Assembly: GCA_963971405.1 (NCBI GenBank)
Contig: OZ020488.1
Span: 3,410,001-3,474,000, forward strand
Origin: Psococerastis gibbosa
Lineage: Eukaryota; Arthropoda; Insecta; Psocodea; Psocidae
Length of the DNA stretch: 64,000 nt
Direction: 5' to 3'
Below are positions 21,258 through 32,085 of the stretch, in pieces. Positions within the stretch are counted from its first letter, which is position 1. Each line of letters starts with the position of its first letter. Both the position numbers and the translations under genes were made by a program. Under the pieces are notes generated by a model that was not told where the DNA came from, did not search any database, and saw only the letters and a program-made list of their open reading frames with translations.

Positions 21258-22567
21258 TAGTGTTCGCCCGGGACCGGGACCGGTACGAGCAACTTGGTAC
21301 CGGTACCGGTCCCGAAAAAATGCCTTGGTCCCGAAAAAATGCCTTGGTCCCGAAAAAATGCCTTGGTCCCGGTCTCGATCCCGGTCCCGGTCCCGAAAGT
21401 ACCAAAAGTCCCGAAAAATATTGTAACGAGTCATTATCAATTTTTTTAAGTACTGTATTCTAATGAAAACTGCAAGGAAATACTGGAAAACAGAAAACTA
21501 TTTCGCGTGGAATAAAATACTGTAGGTACCTGTTATTTTTCGTAAAAATATAATTTTCACACAGTAGGCCCTACCTGTTGTTTTTTCAATTAATTATGTC
21601 ATAATTTGATTTTTCGTATGCTATTAAATATAAATCAACAATAATTTGTTGTTTTTATTTTTAAAAAGCTTTTAAATTGAAAAGCTATAAGTGTCATTAA
21701 TCATAAGAGACAATTGGATATTGAAAGAAAGAAAGAAAGGAAATTGTCTTTATTTTCCATGTGGGCGAATTTTGGGCCTTTCGACCCACTCTTACAACTA
21801 TCAAAAAAAATCATTAAAATGGGTCCAAAATATTTTTTTAGTCCTTTTACTTGGGGTGAAAAGAAAAATGGACCAACAATCCCCCTGGCAACATCGAGAA
21901 TCATAATCTGCATGCTTTTCTGAGTTGAAAACTATTTACAGAATGCGGTCCTCACATTTCGCATACTCAACTATACCTATACCTGTATAAAAGATAAGCA
22001 AGATTATCGCCAATACCTAAGCAAAACTCCGAACCTGGTGTAAACACATAGTGCATAGATAGAGATCATTCATTCGTAAGCAGGGGCGTCATTATACGAG
22101 TGACAAACTGACAACCGAGTTCATCCACAGAATGTATTACTGTTACAGATTCTTCAAGCTCAATCTGAGACTATTTCGAGACGAGTCCGAGACTAGTAGG
22201 TCTCGTTCTCGCTCGTGTTTTATTGGTCTCGAGTATCGGTCATGAAACCGAGACTTTTAAGTAGTCTCGGTCTCGGAAAAAGTCCCGTTTCAGGACCGAG
22301 ACCGATACATCATAGAGAGAATCAGGAAGCATAAGACTACCCGAGGACGTTTCTAAGCCCTGAGCACCAAGACAAGACAGGTTAAGCTTGCAATCAGTGC
22401 ATCAACCCTATTGATTAAAAATTTAAAAGTTATTATTCGGGACCGGGACTTTCGGGACCGGTACCGGGACTTGATTGGTCCCGGTACCGGTCCCGGTCCC
22501 GAAAAGCGTGGTAGCGGTCCCGACATCGGGACTTAAACTTGGTCCCGGTCACGATTAGGTACCGGGA
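21258..22567. mobile_element. GGGACC-rich element with 8-bp duplication
   Basis: TCCGCGAT occurs at 21250-21257 and 22568-22575. The left end is TAGTGTTCGCCCGGGACC. Both ends are built from GGGACC/GGTACC hexamer-like arrays (21270-21415 and 22440-22565), with a GAGACC variant at 22180-22310. The interior holds a family H copy. An 8-bp duplication suggests hAT. The right terminus does not pair cleanly with the left, so the boundaries are provisional. Confidence 0.6.
21715..21930 (-). repeat. Family H copy
   Basis: The reverse strand shares GGAAAATAAAGACAA and GGCCCAAAATT with 36760-36830. A (GAAA)n run lies at the 3' side. Confidence 0.55.
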
Positions 22568-22599
22568 TCCGCGATACCACCTTAGCAGTGTACGTGTAC

Positions 22600-22685
22600 G
22601 TAGTGCCTCTATAAATGTCGACCGCGGTGGTTGACGAAAGTTTTGGAAGCTTACTTTCAAGCCGACCACGGCCTATTACCCTTAT
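22600..22685 (+). repeat. Family P fragment
   Basis: GTCGACCGCGGTGGTTGACGA and GACCACGGCCTATTACCC match parts of the P repeats near 15460 and 19450. Confidence 0.45.
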
Positions 22686-23210
22686 TCTTCAGTCCCCTTA
22701 TTATCGAGCATATTTTATTAATTATTGTTACAACTGTCAAGTAGCCTTATTAGTATTGTTATGTCTGTAATTCAGACAACATTCTTGGAGTAGAAACTCG
22801 ATGCCACCCTCACGAAGAACGAAATCAATGAAACACGAACCAGCCCTAGATCCGTTTTCTGCTGCAGCTTTGTCAGAGGCAACGGAATTTAAATAATTTG
22901 AAAATAATTAAAGTGGGAATTCCTGCCACTTGGGGATTAATTAAATTTGAAATGTTTTCACTCAAAGGTGAAAATTGGCTATAAATAACTCATTCAAAGA
23001 TTAATTAAAAGTTAATTTTATTTTCATTGAAACCTAAGTTTGGATGATCTAGCACTGTATGTAGCTGTACTGTAGCTATTTTTGAACAGGAAGCTGAAAA
23101 GCCTACAAAGAAGATAATAATCATAACAAGAGAATAATCATGAGCGATGCATATCTTATGCTTTGACTTCTGATATAGTAAGATAAAACGCAGCAGCAGA
23201 CCTTTTAGAG
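22686..23210. other. No feature recognised
   Basis: AT-rich sequence with no identified element. Confidence 0.5.
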
Positions 23211-23580
23211 CAGTGATTCTCAACAGGAACGTTATATGTTTACTGCTACCCAAAATTCTGCTCCTCATGGGCTCGCGACCCACCACAGTTGTACATTCTA
23301 ATTTTAAATATGAGCCAAGAAACATCAAATTATATAATAAATCAAAATACATCAGATATCAATTATTACAGTTTTTTTAATGCATCGTTAAATCTTAATG
23401 TGAAATTTGGGCATGTGCCTCTGAAGCTTATTTGGCAATACTTGGCTCTACAAGTGATAAAGCGACTCGAATGTCTCCAAATGTTCAATGTTTGTTTATT
23501 AAGTTTTTTTATTAATTTTGATTTTTAATACTATATAGCCTTTGCCTTGCGGATCCTCTCACGGAACATTTAGAAACTAA
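23211..23580. mobile_element. hAT-like remnant
   Basis: The left end CAGTGATTCTCAACAGG and the nearby GGGCTCGCGACCCACC are typical of hAT non-autonomous elements. The right side has a worn GCGGATCCTCTCACGG. No target duplication could be matched, so the right boundary is approximate. Confidence 0.45.
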
Positions 23581-24424
23581 TTGAAAATACATATTATTTC
23601 CAGCTGAATAGAGACTGGAACTTATGGGTAGTACTAACCGTGTTTTGCACGGGGTCAAATTTCCCATGAACTGTCAACATTGAGAAGTCATAAAGTAGAA
23701 GAAATATTCCTATATTGATGTACATACATTGTCACTGTCACCGATCGGCCACAGTTGTTATTGAACTTGATTTTTAAAACATAAATAACACTGTGGATGT
23801 CAGGTAGAAGAGTAGTTGTCAAACAAATTGGTGTTAGTAGTGACGGCCACATTATACATACCAAAATGTAAATGAACATTTCTTCTGCTTTACGACGTTT
23901 CCTTTATGGCTCCCCAATCTATATTACCTGAAAATGTTGAATCCATGGAAAAAACGGATCGTTCTTCGGGGGAGAGGGGGGGGGGGTACATTTGCTCTTA
24001 TTATAAGGAAGATACTACAGTATATGCGGGTTGAAGAAGATTAAAAATGGCGCCGAAGACACCTCCTAATCTCTTCCACTCTCAACTTGATTATACATTT
24101 TTAGAGACCATTTTACCAAATTTAATTATCAGGATTAAACTGTCCGAAATTTCAGCAACGTCTTCAAGAAAGTTTCGTCAGCGTTCCTGCAAGGGATAAG
24201 TCTATTAAAGTCTCGACAGGTTGGTGGAACAAAAATCTTATTCAATGTCAATCAATCTAATGTAATTCACTTTTCCTACCTATATTTCCCCATCAGCAAT
24301 TTTCCAAAGTTTTGATAGAAAACGTTCCTAGATTTCTTTTATAGAAAATCTGACACACTACTGTTTTCTGTTTCTTCTGCAAATTTCTGTACAATTCTGT
24401 TTTCTGTCAATTTCACGGAAAATA
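23581..24424. other. No gene recognised
   Basis: Includes a G run near 23977-23987. Nothing is nameable. Confidence 0.5.
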
Positions 24425-24540
24425 ATGATCGCAGAGCCATTTGTCTCCACCATCTACGAACTCCCAACTCGACAAGGTCAATTTTAAACTCATCATTCCA
24501 GCGTTTTCGTGGATCGCAGAGCCATTGCGTATGCCCTATT
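24425..24540 (-). pseudogene. LINE C-terminal fragment
   Basis: The reverse strand reads CDPRKRWNDEFKIDLVELG then VRRWWRQMA, which resembles the RPRKRW...D...DL tail of endonuclease-RT proteins. It is short, with no other part present. A weak match exists at 50115-50155. Confidence 0.55.
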
Positions 24541-24629
24541 ATTATTATTACGGCAAATAGGTGACCGTCGACAATAGAGAGCACCATAGAACAGAAGAAC
24601 ACTTAGAAGTTTATAAAGTTTTAGAAAAG

Positions 24630-24750
24630 GCCCATCAGCTTGGCTTTGCGAACCCAGACATCTCGCGGATGTGGGATAGGTCGAATCTCACGTTGAGATG
24701 GTGGTCTCAGCTATATTAAAGTCATTATTTATTTATTTGTTTATTTACTT
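24630..24750 (+). repeat. tRNA-headed SINE fragment
   Basis: AGCTTGGCTTTGCGAACC and a B-box-like GGTCGAATCTC precede an (ATTT)n tail. It is unlike SINE-A, B or C. Confidence 0.45.
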
Positions 24751-24853
24751 AGATGACACAGGGCTGTACAGTACTTGAGAATTCGCGTTTCTTCTTCCAA
24801 GCATACATGCCATAGAAAGAGTGTTCCCTTCATTTGGACGTGTGTGCGGGCAT

Positions 24854-25005
24854 AAAAAATAAATAAATAAGGACTTTTTATTGTTTCTATTACTAAGCAA
24901 ACCTAGCGGAGGTAGGGCTATAAAGCCCTTTCTTACACTCAACTAGGATGACCCGGGACCGCCTGCTTTACATGCCCTCCGAAGCATGGCCAGAAAATGT
25001 AGCCA
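24854..25005 (-). mobile_element. SINE-A copy 5, 5' truncated
   Basis: Reverse-strand core and tail (complement of GCTTCGGAGGGCATGTAAAG and of TAGAAACAATAAAAAGTCC) with an (ATTT)n end. The tRNA head is missing. Confidence 0.88.
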
Positions 25006-25184
25006 GGATAGCATAGGAGGAGGTTGTTGCATTTACTGATAACGGGCTCGTCAAATAAATAATTTTTCCCCAAACATGGTTGGGTCTGTTTCTTTACATG
25101 TTCGAAACGGGTCATGTTGCATAGCCCTTACTGAATCCATCTAACCTGATGTTTCATATTGTGGCACTCAAATCTAGTTACACC

Positions 25185-25360
25185 TTTAATGTCCCGAAGG
25201 ACTCTTTGTGAACCTAGGCCAATGCCAACGATTTCGGATATAATTTGCATTGTTTCCATTGGAAAACTGGTGTATATCCTCGATCAATCATATCCTCGGT
25301 CAACCTAGACCGACTACAAGCGATAATGGACATGCTGAGACAAGCTTACCATTGACGCTT
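25185..25360 (+). repeat. Family D copy, partial
   Basis: GTCCCGAAGGACTCTTTGTG, then CAATGCCAACGATTTCGGAT and GCGATAATGGACATGCTGAG. Confidence 0.65.
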
Positions 25361-26075
25361 ATCTTATTCATTAACCTGTTAAACCTAACACTTTGGAATT
25401 TCTAATAACATGCCTCTCAACATACCTCATACCATCTGTATACCAAATGGATCTGTACTTATACCTATTACTACTTTAACTTTTTAGTTCTTATATTGTT
25501 ATCGACACCTTGCCTCCACGTGCAAAATGGCTGCACAATGGCAAGGGACCCAAAGAAGAAAAATTTATTATCTAAATTTATGTAACTGAATTTATTTTGG
25601 GAATTACACCATTATTATTATTATTTATTATATTAAATGCGTGTTAATATGGACTCGCGAAGTAATTAGATTGACGTTTACGGATGTAATTTATCATAAA
25701 ATGGTTCATATTTCGAAAAGCAGTGTTTTCAGTGTACGCCAATGGCGCTCCTCCCTCTGGATCCGCCACTGTCTCAAGTATTTCATGTCGTTATATACCT
25801 TCTCACCCCCAAAGATATAAAACTGGCTGTAAGCCTGAGCCCATATAAGACGGGCAATATCCGAGGGTTTATGATACGGTGGCAGACACACCTCATAAAC
25901 CCCGGGAACAACCAAGTATCAACTTGAAACCTTTATTGCTCTTTTATTGAAAATACCGTCTTGAGAATCCCATACATGGAGCTGTTAAACTCTACCCAAT
26001 AGTGACGAAAGCATTGTCCATGATGGGAATTTTACACTATTAAATGAAAAGCAGTAAAAAGTTTAAGCTTGAGTT
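25361..26075. other. No gene; possible hAT right end
   Basis: GGATCCGCCACTG at 25760-25772 looks like a hAT terminus, but no left partner or 8-bp duplication was found. Confidence 0.4.
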
Positions 26076-26238
26076 CTAATAGGAGAGGTAAGACTTTCGC
26101 TTCCTGTCAATATACAGTATATTTTTTGAATTTCTAGTAACACCTGCCACGGCTTCTCCGACCAGCTATTGAAAAAGGTGGCACCTGAAATTTAAAAAAA
26201 AAAAATATTTTTTGGCGATAGCGAATGTCCCAACTATA
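26076..26238. mobile_element. Family G MITE, copy 3
   Basis: Ends AATAGGAGAGGTAAGACTTT and AGCGAATGTCCCAACTAT, with a TATTTTTTGGCG block as in G1 and G2. Confidence 0.55.
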
Positions 26239-26399
26239 ACGATCTCTAAATTAATTGTATCCCCGGCCGCCAACCGTAATGGCCCGAAAGGGGGTTTAGG
26301 GCCAGTGGGGTAGCAACTGGGTGGCTAAAACAGTCCAGACCGCGCAAGAGCGCTTTGGTCAAAGGGCGCCAAAACAACAGAAAAGATAAAAACAGTGCA

Positions 26400-27245
26400 T
26401 CTTGAATTTTTGCTTTCCAATTTATACGTAGTATAAGGAAAGCTTTGTGACGGTCGAAATTTTCGATTCCGAGATTCCAACGGATTTACTCGTTTTAAGG
26501 TCCCAGGAACCCAAAAAATTGGTTTTTACGAAATGTCTGTCTGTCTGTCGTTCTGTCTGTCTGTCTGTCTGTGCGTCGATTTCCGGGCAAACTACTCGGT
26601 CGATTTTGATGAAATTCGGCATGTAGGTTCACAAAAATCATACCTCGGGACCATTTTTTTTTATTTGGGTGGGTTTTATTTTCAAAAAACTTCAAAAAAA
26701 CGTCTAAAAAAATTATTTCTCAAAAACGGCTCCACCGCTTTCTTTTAAATTCACATATATTATAGTGGTTATTAATGTTAACCAAATGCAGGGGGTCGCT
26801 TGCCCCTTGATAGTTTGCGTCTGGGGGTAAAAAAATAAAAATAACTAAATTTTAATGAAAAATGACTAAAATATTTTTTTTCTGTGGAACCTTTCTATCG
26901 ATGATTTCTACCTTCAGGCATGTTTTAGGTGTTAAATTGAGTAACGAAACCGGACAGGTTACTTGCCCAAAAAATGTTTTTTTGAAAAAATGATAGAAAA
27001 TTCACGCTCAAATGCATGGCGTGCTCTGCCATTATTGCTGTGTGGTAATGTGTTGGTCTGATCTAACTAGAATTTACCTCACCTCCAGTGACGTCAGGTG
27101 GACAACCCCCCCCCCCCCTGAGATATCGGAAATTTAACCATAGTAAAATTATTTACCATGAAATTACTCATTCTCTCTATCTACTAATTTCGATAAATTG
27201 GAAAGCATGTTCGAGTAAACTCGGACCGGTTCTTTAAAGTATTTT
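26400..27245 (+). repeat. Family T, fullest forward copy
   Basis: Begins near TTTGCTTTCCAATTTATACG and ends ATAAATTGGAAAGCATGTTC plus ACTCGGACCGGTTCTTT. GCTTTCCAATTTAT therefore recurs inverted at both sides. It contains (TCTG)n at 26535-26573 and a C run at 27106-27118. It has no ORF of note. The class is unknown; no CTRR end or clear target duplication was found. Confidence 0.75.
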
Positions 27246-28074
27246 TCTTACTATTGTTAAAAATAAATCATTACTGCGGTAAGCGATGAACGATGAATTT
27301 TAGTTTGTCGTGATTACAATAGCTTGACAAGACCTCTAGGGAAATTTTAAAACTTTGAATTATGAAGGGGCGCCATCACTTGCCGTGGCCAAGGGCGCCA
27401 AACACCATAGCTATATCACTGTTTAGGGTAAATTACTACTAGTAGCTCAGCAAGGAGTGATCCAAGAAGACGAATTGTACCTTTAAAACGTCAACAAACT
27501 TAGCCTACCTGTATGTTCCCCAAAGTTCTACTCATATGGTACATATTCCTCTTTCAAAATGCTTTGAAAGTTCTCCTCCAGGGGAGGTCCCTGCACTCCA
27601 TTTTCTAGCTCCCTGACAAAAATCCAACCCTGATTTAAGAGGGAACCCTGTATTTAAAAATGTATGCTCCCTTTGTAGAAGCTATGACTTACTAAGTAGC
27701 AAAAGTGCATTGCGTATTTGGAAACTTCGCCAATTTCAGCAATAAATGGAGGGGGGTTCTATGGTAAATATATTTAGTGAACTACTCAAATTTTACACAC
27801 TGTGTACCATGCGAAAGCAGATGGTAATATTAAGTGTTATTACTTGGTTTCAACTTTGTGACTTGAATGAGTTATTTAGCGTATTTAAAAGGAGAGGCCA
27901 AGGAATAGATGGATGGATCAGTTGCAGAATGAGACTGAAATTGACTGAGAGAATGTACTTTTCTTCATTTTTTATCCTTTTCGCTCAGCCATCGGCACAG
28001 CTTCTGGATATACAGTTTTTCTTGTTGGAAATATGTCCGTGCAGCAATTCTTGCAGTCTATCACATTATTTTCA
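27246..28074. other. No gene recognised
   Basis: AT-rich. The longest forward frame (27746-28096) runs into the next repeat and matches nothing I know. Confidence 0.5.
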
Positions 28075-28331
28075 CGTTGACTGGACGCCATCTTGAAATC
28101 GTTGATTTGTCGTAAAAGTGTTGATTACCATTATGGGGACATGTAGAGTAGTGGTACGGACTCTGACTTTCACCCGAAAGGTTGTTGGTTCGAGTCCTAC
28201 ACTTCCAACATTTTCTGGCCATGCTTCGGAGGGCATGTAAAGCAGGCGGTCCCGGGCCTTCCTAGTTGAGTGTAAGAGAGGGCTTATAGCCATTACTCCG
28301 CTAGGTTGGCTTTGTAATAGAACAAAAAGTC

Positions 28332-28384
<53 letters not shown>

Positions 28385-28645
28385 CGTAGGATAATAATAT
28401 GGGCGTACTACAGTCAAAATTTATTTCATTCCTCTGCGACAAATATTAACTGGAATATGTATTATATAAGGTTTTAATCGGCCCGCCATCTTGAAAAAGA
28501 ATGGCAGATCACACTCGATCAAGAAATTTGTATGATACATTTTTTTTTGTCTAGTTTCACCAAAATTGGATAATATCTACGGAAGTTAAATGTGTTTCTT
28601 AAAATCTATATACATACAATACATACATAATATATTATAAATACA

Positions 28646-28677
<32 letters not shown>

Positions 28678-28800
28678 CATTTTGAACGGAGGCTCGTTTT
28701 AGGCTCAGGGGGCCATGAAATGAAAAGTATTGAAGAAATTTTCCGGAAGTCGAACATTGGTCGCCGTGTCAATAGGTAGATGAATCTCCCTAAAATAGCC
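28075..28800 (+). repeat. Family F, split by SINE-A
   Basis: Starts GACTGGACGCCATCTTGAAA and continues after the SINE with TTCATTCCTCTGCGACAA, a (TA)n run at 28646-28677, and TTTTAGGCTCAGGGGGCCAT. Uninterrupted copies lie at 48603 and 49143. Confidence 0.8.
28135..28384 (+). mobile_element. SINE-A copy 6, inside family F
   Basis: Complete head (GGACATGTAGAGTAGTGGTA), B box, core and tail, ending in a long (ATT)n array at 28335-28384. The F copy at 48640-48680 shows the site without the SINE, with ATTAT as the likely target. Confidence 0.92.
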
Positions 28801-29279
28801 CAGAATGGTAACATTTCAAACTTCGTAATACAAAGTTAGGTACCGTTCCTTGAAAAGTATACCTACCTACGAAAAGCTTCCATTTCATAACTCAAGTACA
28901 AATACAGCACTGTACCTTAAATGTTCAAGAAGCCTTTTAAAAATAATTAATGAAATTGCTTTTACAATTCAAGGTATTCAGTAATAAAAATTAATTTTGG
29001 AAACTGACGGGGAAAAATCTGAAAGAGCATTTTAGCAAGATGAGAGTAGTATTTCAACATAGCATGTGCTATTGCATTAAGCACTGAAAGGGCTTAGGAA
29101 AAATATTAAATTTTCAATTTTAATGAAAACTCTTTGCAAACAGCATGAAGCTTACAAGCTTACTATTGCTACAATGTATATAATTGTATTACTTTATACG
29201 GAAAAAATTTCCCAAATTCGTGTTTCAATGAAAAAAGACCAAGCCTTTCAGGAGTGAGCCTTTTAATTACATAGGTGTT
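28801..29279. other. No feature recognised
   Basis: AT-rich, nothing nameable. Confidence 0.5.
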
Positions 29280-29642
29280 CACGCAGGATCCAGCCACAGG
29301 AGATACTGCTGTCGCGCATGCGTCTGGGCCACTCCAGGCTTACCCACGGCCACCTTATGGCAGGTGAACCGCCTCCGAACTGCCAGTTTTGTAGCGTACC
29401 ACTGTCGGTGGAGCACATCATACTGGCCTGCCCGAGTTACGCTGGCCCCAGAGCCCTTCTGCCGCTCCCCCTCACTCTGCAACACCTGCTGGGAAATGAC
29501 GAGAAGGTAACCTCTCTCGTCATAAAATTTCTAATGTCAACCCCCCTCTTCGGAACACTCTGAGAAGGGTTGGGTTTGGCGCGATAACAACATGAGCGCG
29601 GAAGCCCAAAACGGGCAGAGCGCCTAGCATATTATAAAAAAA
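29280..29642 (+). mobile_element. 5'-truncated LINE, C-terminal zinc motif
   Basis: The frame is open from about 29285 to TGA at 29561. It reads EILLSRMRLGHSRLTHGHL, AGEPPPNCQFC, then VEHIILACPSY, the C-x2-C...H...C region that ends ORF2 in I, Loa, R1 and Jockey-group LINEs. A GC-rich 3' UTR of about 70 bp (GCGCGGAAGCCCAAAACG) ends in poly-A at 29634-29643. The truncation falls inside the final domain, so no enzyme remains. Confidence 0.85.
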
Positions 29643-29999
29643 AAGCCCATTTTTTGAGGGGTTCAAAATGGATCGAAATAGAATAAATGTATTTAGGAAT
29701 GATTAAATTATAACGTAAAAATTAAATTACAACAGGCTAACTACATTGGGGGCAGCTACCCCCCCCCCCCCCCCATGGCCCCCTGTATCTGTGCTTGCTT
29801 TCCCCGCTAGAGTTAGCTAAAATGAAATATTAGAACCGTTAGAACCCGGGTTCATAGGTCATATTCAATTTGAACAAATAGCAACTGTACCTCTGAGACA
29901 CAATCTTGGGAGTGTTCCAACCATCAATTCAGTGCTTTGGCATAGGGAAACTCGATATTTAAATCTAACCCGAAATTTACCAAGGAACTATTAAGGTAC

Positions 30000-30055
30000 C
30001 TATCCTAATTGATAAATAGCAAAGCCTGTTCGAGTTCACTCGTACCGGTTCTATC
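30000..30055 (+). repeat. Family T end fragment
   Basis: TTCGAGTTCACTCGTACCGG and TTCT match the terminal part of T at 27212-27236. Confidence 0.5.
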
Positions 30056-30074
30056 TAGCTGGTCTAACCATATG

Positions 30075-30281
30075 AAGGACATGTGGAGTATTGGTACAGA
30101 CTCCGACTTTCACTCGAAAGGTTGTTGGTTCGAGTTACACACTTGCTACATTTTCTAGCCATGCTTCGGAGGGCATGTAAAGCGGGTGGCTTCGGGCCTT
30201 CCTGGTTGAGCGTAAGAGAAGAAGTTTTAGCCCTAAGCTAAGTAATAGAACCAAAAATTCAATATTTATGTATTTTATTTA
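30075..30281 (+). mobile_element. SINE-A copy 7
   Basis: AAGGACATGTGGAGTATTGG head, GGTTCGAGTTAC B-box variant, GCTTCGGAGGGCATGTAAAG core. It is more diverged than the other copies. Confidence 0.85.
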
Positions 30282-30784
30282 AGAATCTTATCGATCAGCA
30301 TCGTTATAGAGGATCAAGTCAAATCCGGGTAAGGGTTTTACAACACGATGCCCCGGAAAGGCAGAGATAGTGGGGTTGAAGTCCGCAGTGTGCGGTTTTT
30401 TATCCTATATTTTCGGATACTGTTTTTTTTTTCTGTAACGGGTAGCACAACACGCTGTATATTGGGAAGAATTGAGAATAGGGTTGGCAGACGTAGTTCG
30501 TTAAATATTATACGAGGACCGCACTGAAAGTTGGCCCGAACACGTCGTTTGAAAACGTCTTTGCTGAAAACCATTAGGGAAATAAAGTTAGGTAATTTCC
30601 GTTGTTTTATGGCCTTCCACTGCTGACTGCTGCACTTGCCCGTTAAAGTACGTTACTAATTTACTTTTAACAAAACTTAGTTGAAACAAATTCTGGGCAG
30701 TAGCTGGTATAAAACTGTCTGTGCCTGTATAAATAAATAAAGAAATAGTGACCCTTTATTGTATTAACAAATACCAACCCTTTC
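30282..30784. other. No feature recognised
   Basis: No repeat or coding family identified. Confidence 0.5.
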
Positions 30785-31728
30785 TTGAGTCTTGAGGAGG
30801 AGGTTTAGAATATCTCAGCTGTTAGAGAACTAGACTATGAAATGGGATGTCGAGATTCAAGACTCAACGAAAAAAAGAGGAAACCGTTTCCAACGTAATG
30901 GGTACTTTACCTTCACCAGGACCATAGCAGATAGGGAACTGAAGAGGCTAGAAGCGCTTAAAATGTGGTGTTACAGACGGATGCTACGAATCAGCTGGAG
31001 GAACCACGTGACCAATGAAAGTATGCTAAAGGCTATTGAACAAGAGAACTAGACTATGAAATGGGTTATCGAGTTTCAAGACTCAACGAAAAAAAGAGGA
31101 AATAGTTTCCAATGTTATGGGTACTTTACCTTCACCAGGACTGTAGCAGATAAGGAACTGAAGAGGCTAGAAGCGCTTAAAATGTGGTGTTACAGACGGA
31201 TGCTACGAATCAGCTGGAGGAATCACGTGACCAATGAAAGTATGCTAAAGGCTATTGAAGAAGAGAACTAGACTATGAAATGGGTTATTGAGTTTCAAGA
31301 CTCAACGAAAAAAAAAAGGAAATAGTTTCCAATGTTATGGGTACATTACCTTCACCAGGACTGTAGCAGATAAGGAACTGAAGAGGCTAGAAGCGCTTAA
31401 AATGTGGTGTTACAGACGGATGCTACGAATCAGCTGGAGGAACCACGTGACCAATGAAAGTATGCTAAAGGCTATTGAAGAAGAGAACTAGACTATGAAA
31501 TGGGTTATCGAGATTCGAGACTCAATGAAAAAAAGACGAAATAGTTTCCAACGTTATGGGTACTTTACCTTCACCAGGACTATAGCAGATAAGGAACTGA
31601 AGAGGCTAGAAGCGCTTAAAATGTGGTGTTACAGACGTATGCTACGAATCAGCTGGAGGAACCACATGACGAATGAAAGGATGCTAAAGGCTATTGAAGA
31701 AGAGAGACAGCTGCTACCTCACATTTAA
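30785..31728 (+). repeat. Four tandem 219-bp SINE/LINE units
   Basis: Units start with ATGAAATGGG at 30837, 31056, 31275 and 31495, so the period is 219-220 bp. The first half of each carries a tRNA-like head (TTAGAGAACTAGACTATGAA), as at 36327. The second half encodes the LINE tail LEALKMWCYRRMLRISWRNH. Units 1, 2 and 4 keep an open frame from that ATG to the end of the unit; unit 3 has one extra A in an A run that closes it. Units 2 and 3 are almost identical. Confidence 0.9.
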
Positions 31729-31965
31729 AGTAGAAGGGCGAAATGGGTAGGGCATTAGCTAAGGCACAAAAATGTAGTACAATACCATCATTGAGGGCAC
31801 AGTGGAAGGAACCGATGGAAGAGGGCGGCCCGAAGAAGGAATTCATGGATCAACTGAAGGAGGGCACACGAGCTCAAACGTACCAAGAGTAGAAGAGGAG
31901 GGCGCTGAGGATGCTATGTAAGGAGTTGCTGCCGACCAATCGTTGAGATTGTGAACTCAGAAGAA
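31660..31965 (+). pseudogene. LINE C-terminal tail after the array
   Basis: Continues from the fourth unit: AIEEERQLLPHI, a stop, then worn text such as RRAKWVGH and GGPKKEFMDQLKEGTRAQTY. The same tail, in another copy, lies at 20955-21060. It is broken by several frame changes. Confidence 0.65.
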
Positions 31966-31967
31966 GA

Positions 31968-32085
31968 AGATTCTTCACTGGTAGGGGAAAAACACGGCTG
32001 CTGGATATGTTGCTGTCCACAAAATCCCAAATAGAGCAGTGGGCAAGAGAGAGGGTTCTCTACCAAACCCTAGGCTTAGACACAC
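31968..32085 (+). repeat. SINE-G tail copy
   Basis: CACTGGTAGGGGAAAAACAC and AAATAGAGCAGTGGGCAAGA. Related pieces lie at 5490, 36405, 59510 and 60490 (reverse). Confidence 0.5.

Noticed and set aside
21103-21440. Arg/Pro/Gly/Asp-rich ORFs
   Set aside because: They are translations of GGGACC hexamer arrays.
25760-25772. hAT right end
   Set aside because: No matching left end or 8-bp duplication nearby.
29760-29800. C run followed by GGCCCCCTGTATCTGTGCTTG as a hAT end
   Set aside because: No partner terminus was located, so it is left as homopolymer-rich sequence.
30785-31728. Tandem array considered as CRISPR or a multicopy peptide gene
   Set aside because: The units are contiguous with no spacers and contain LINE C-terminal text. 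The sequence is eukaryotic, so CRISPR does not apply.
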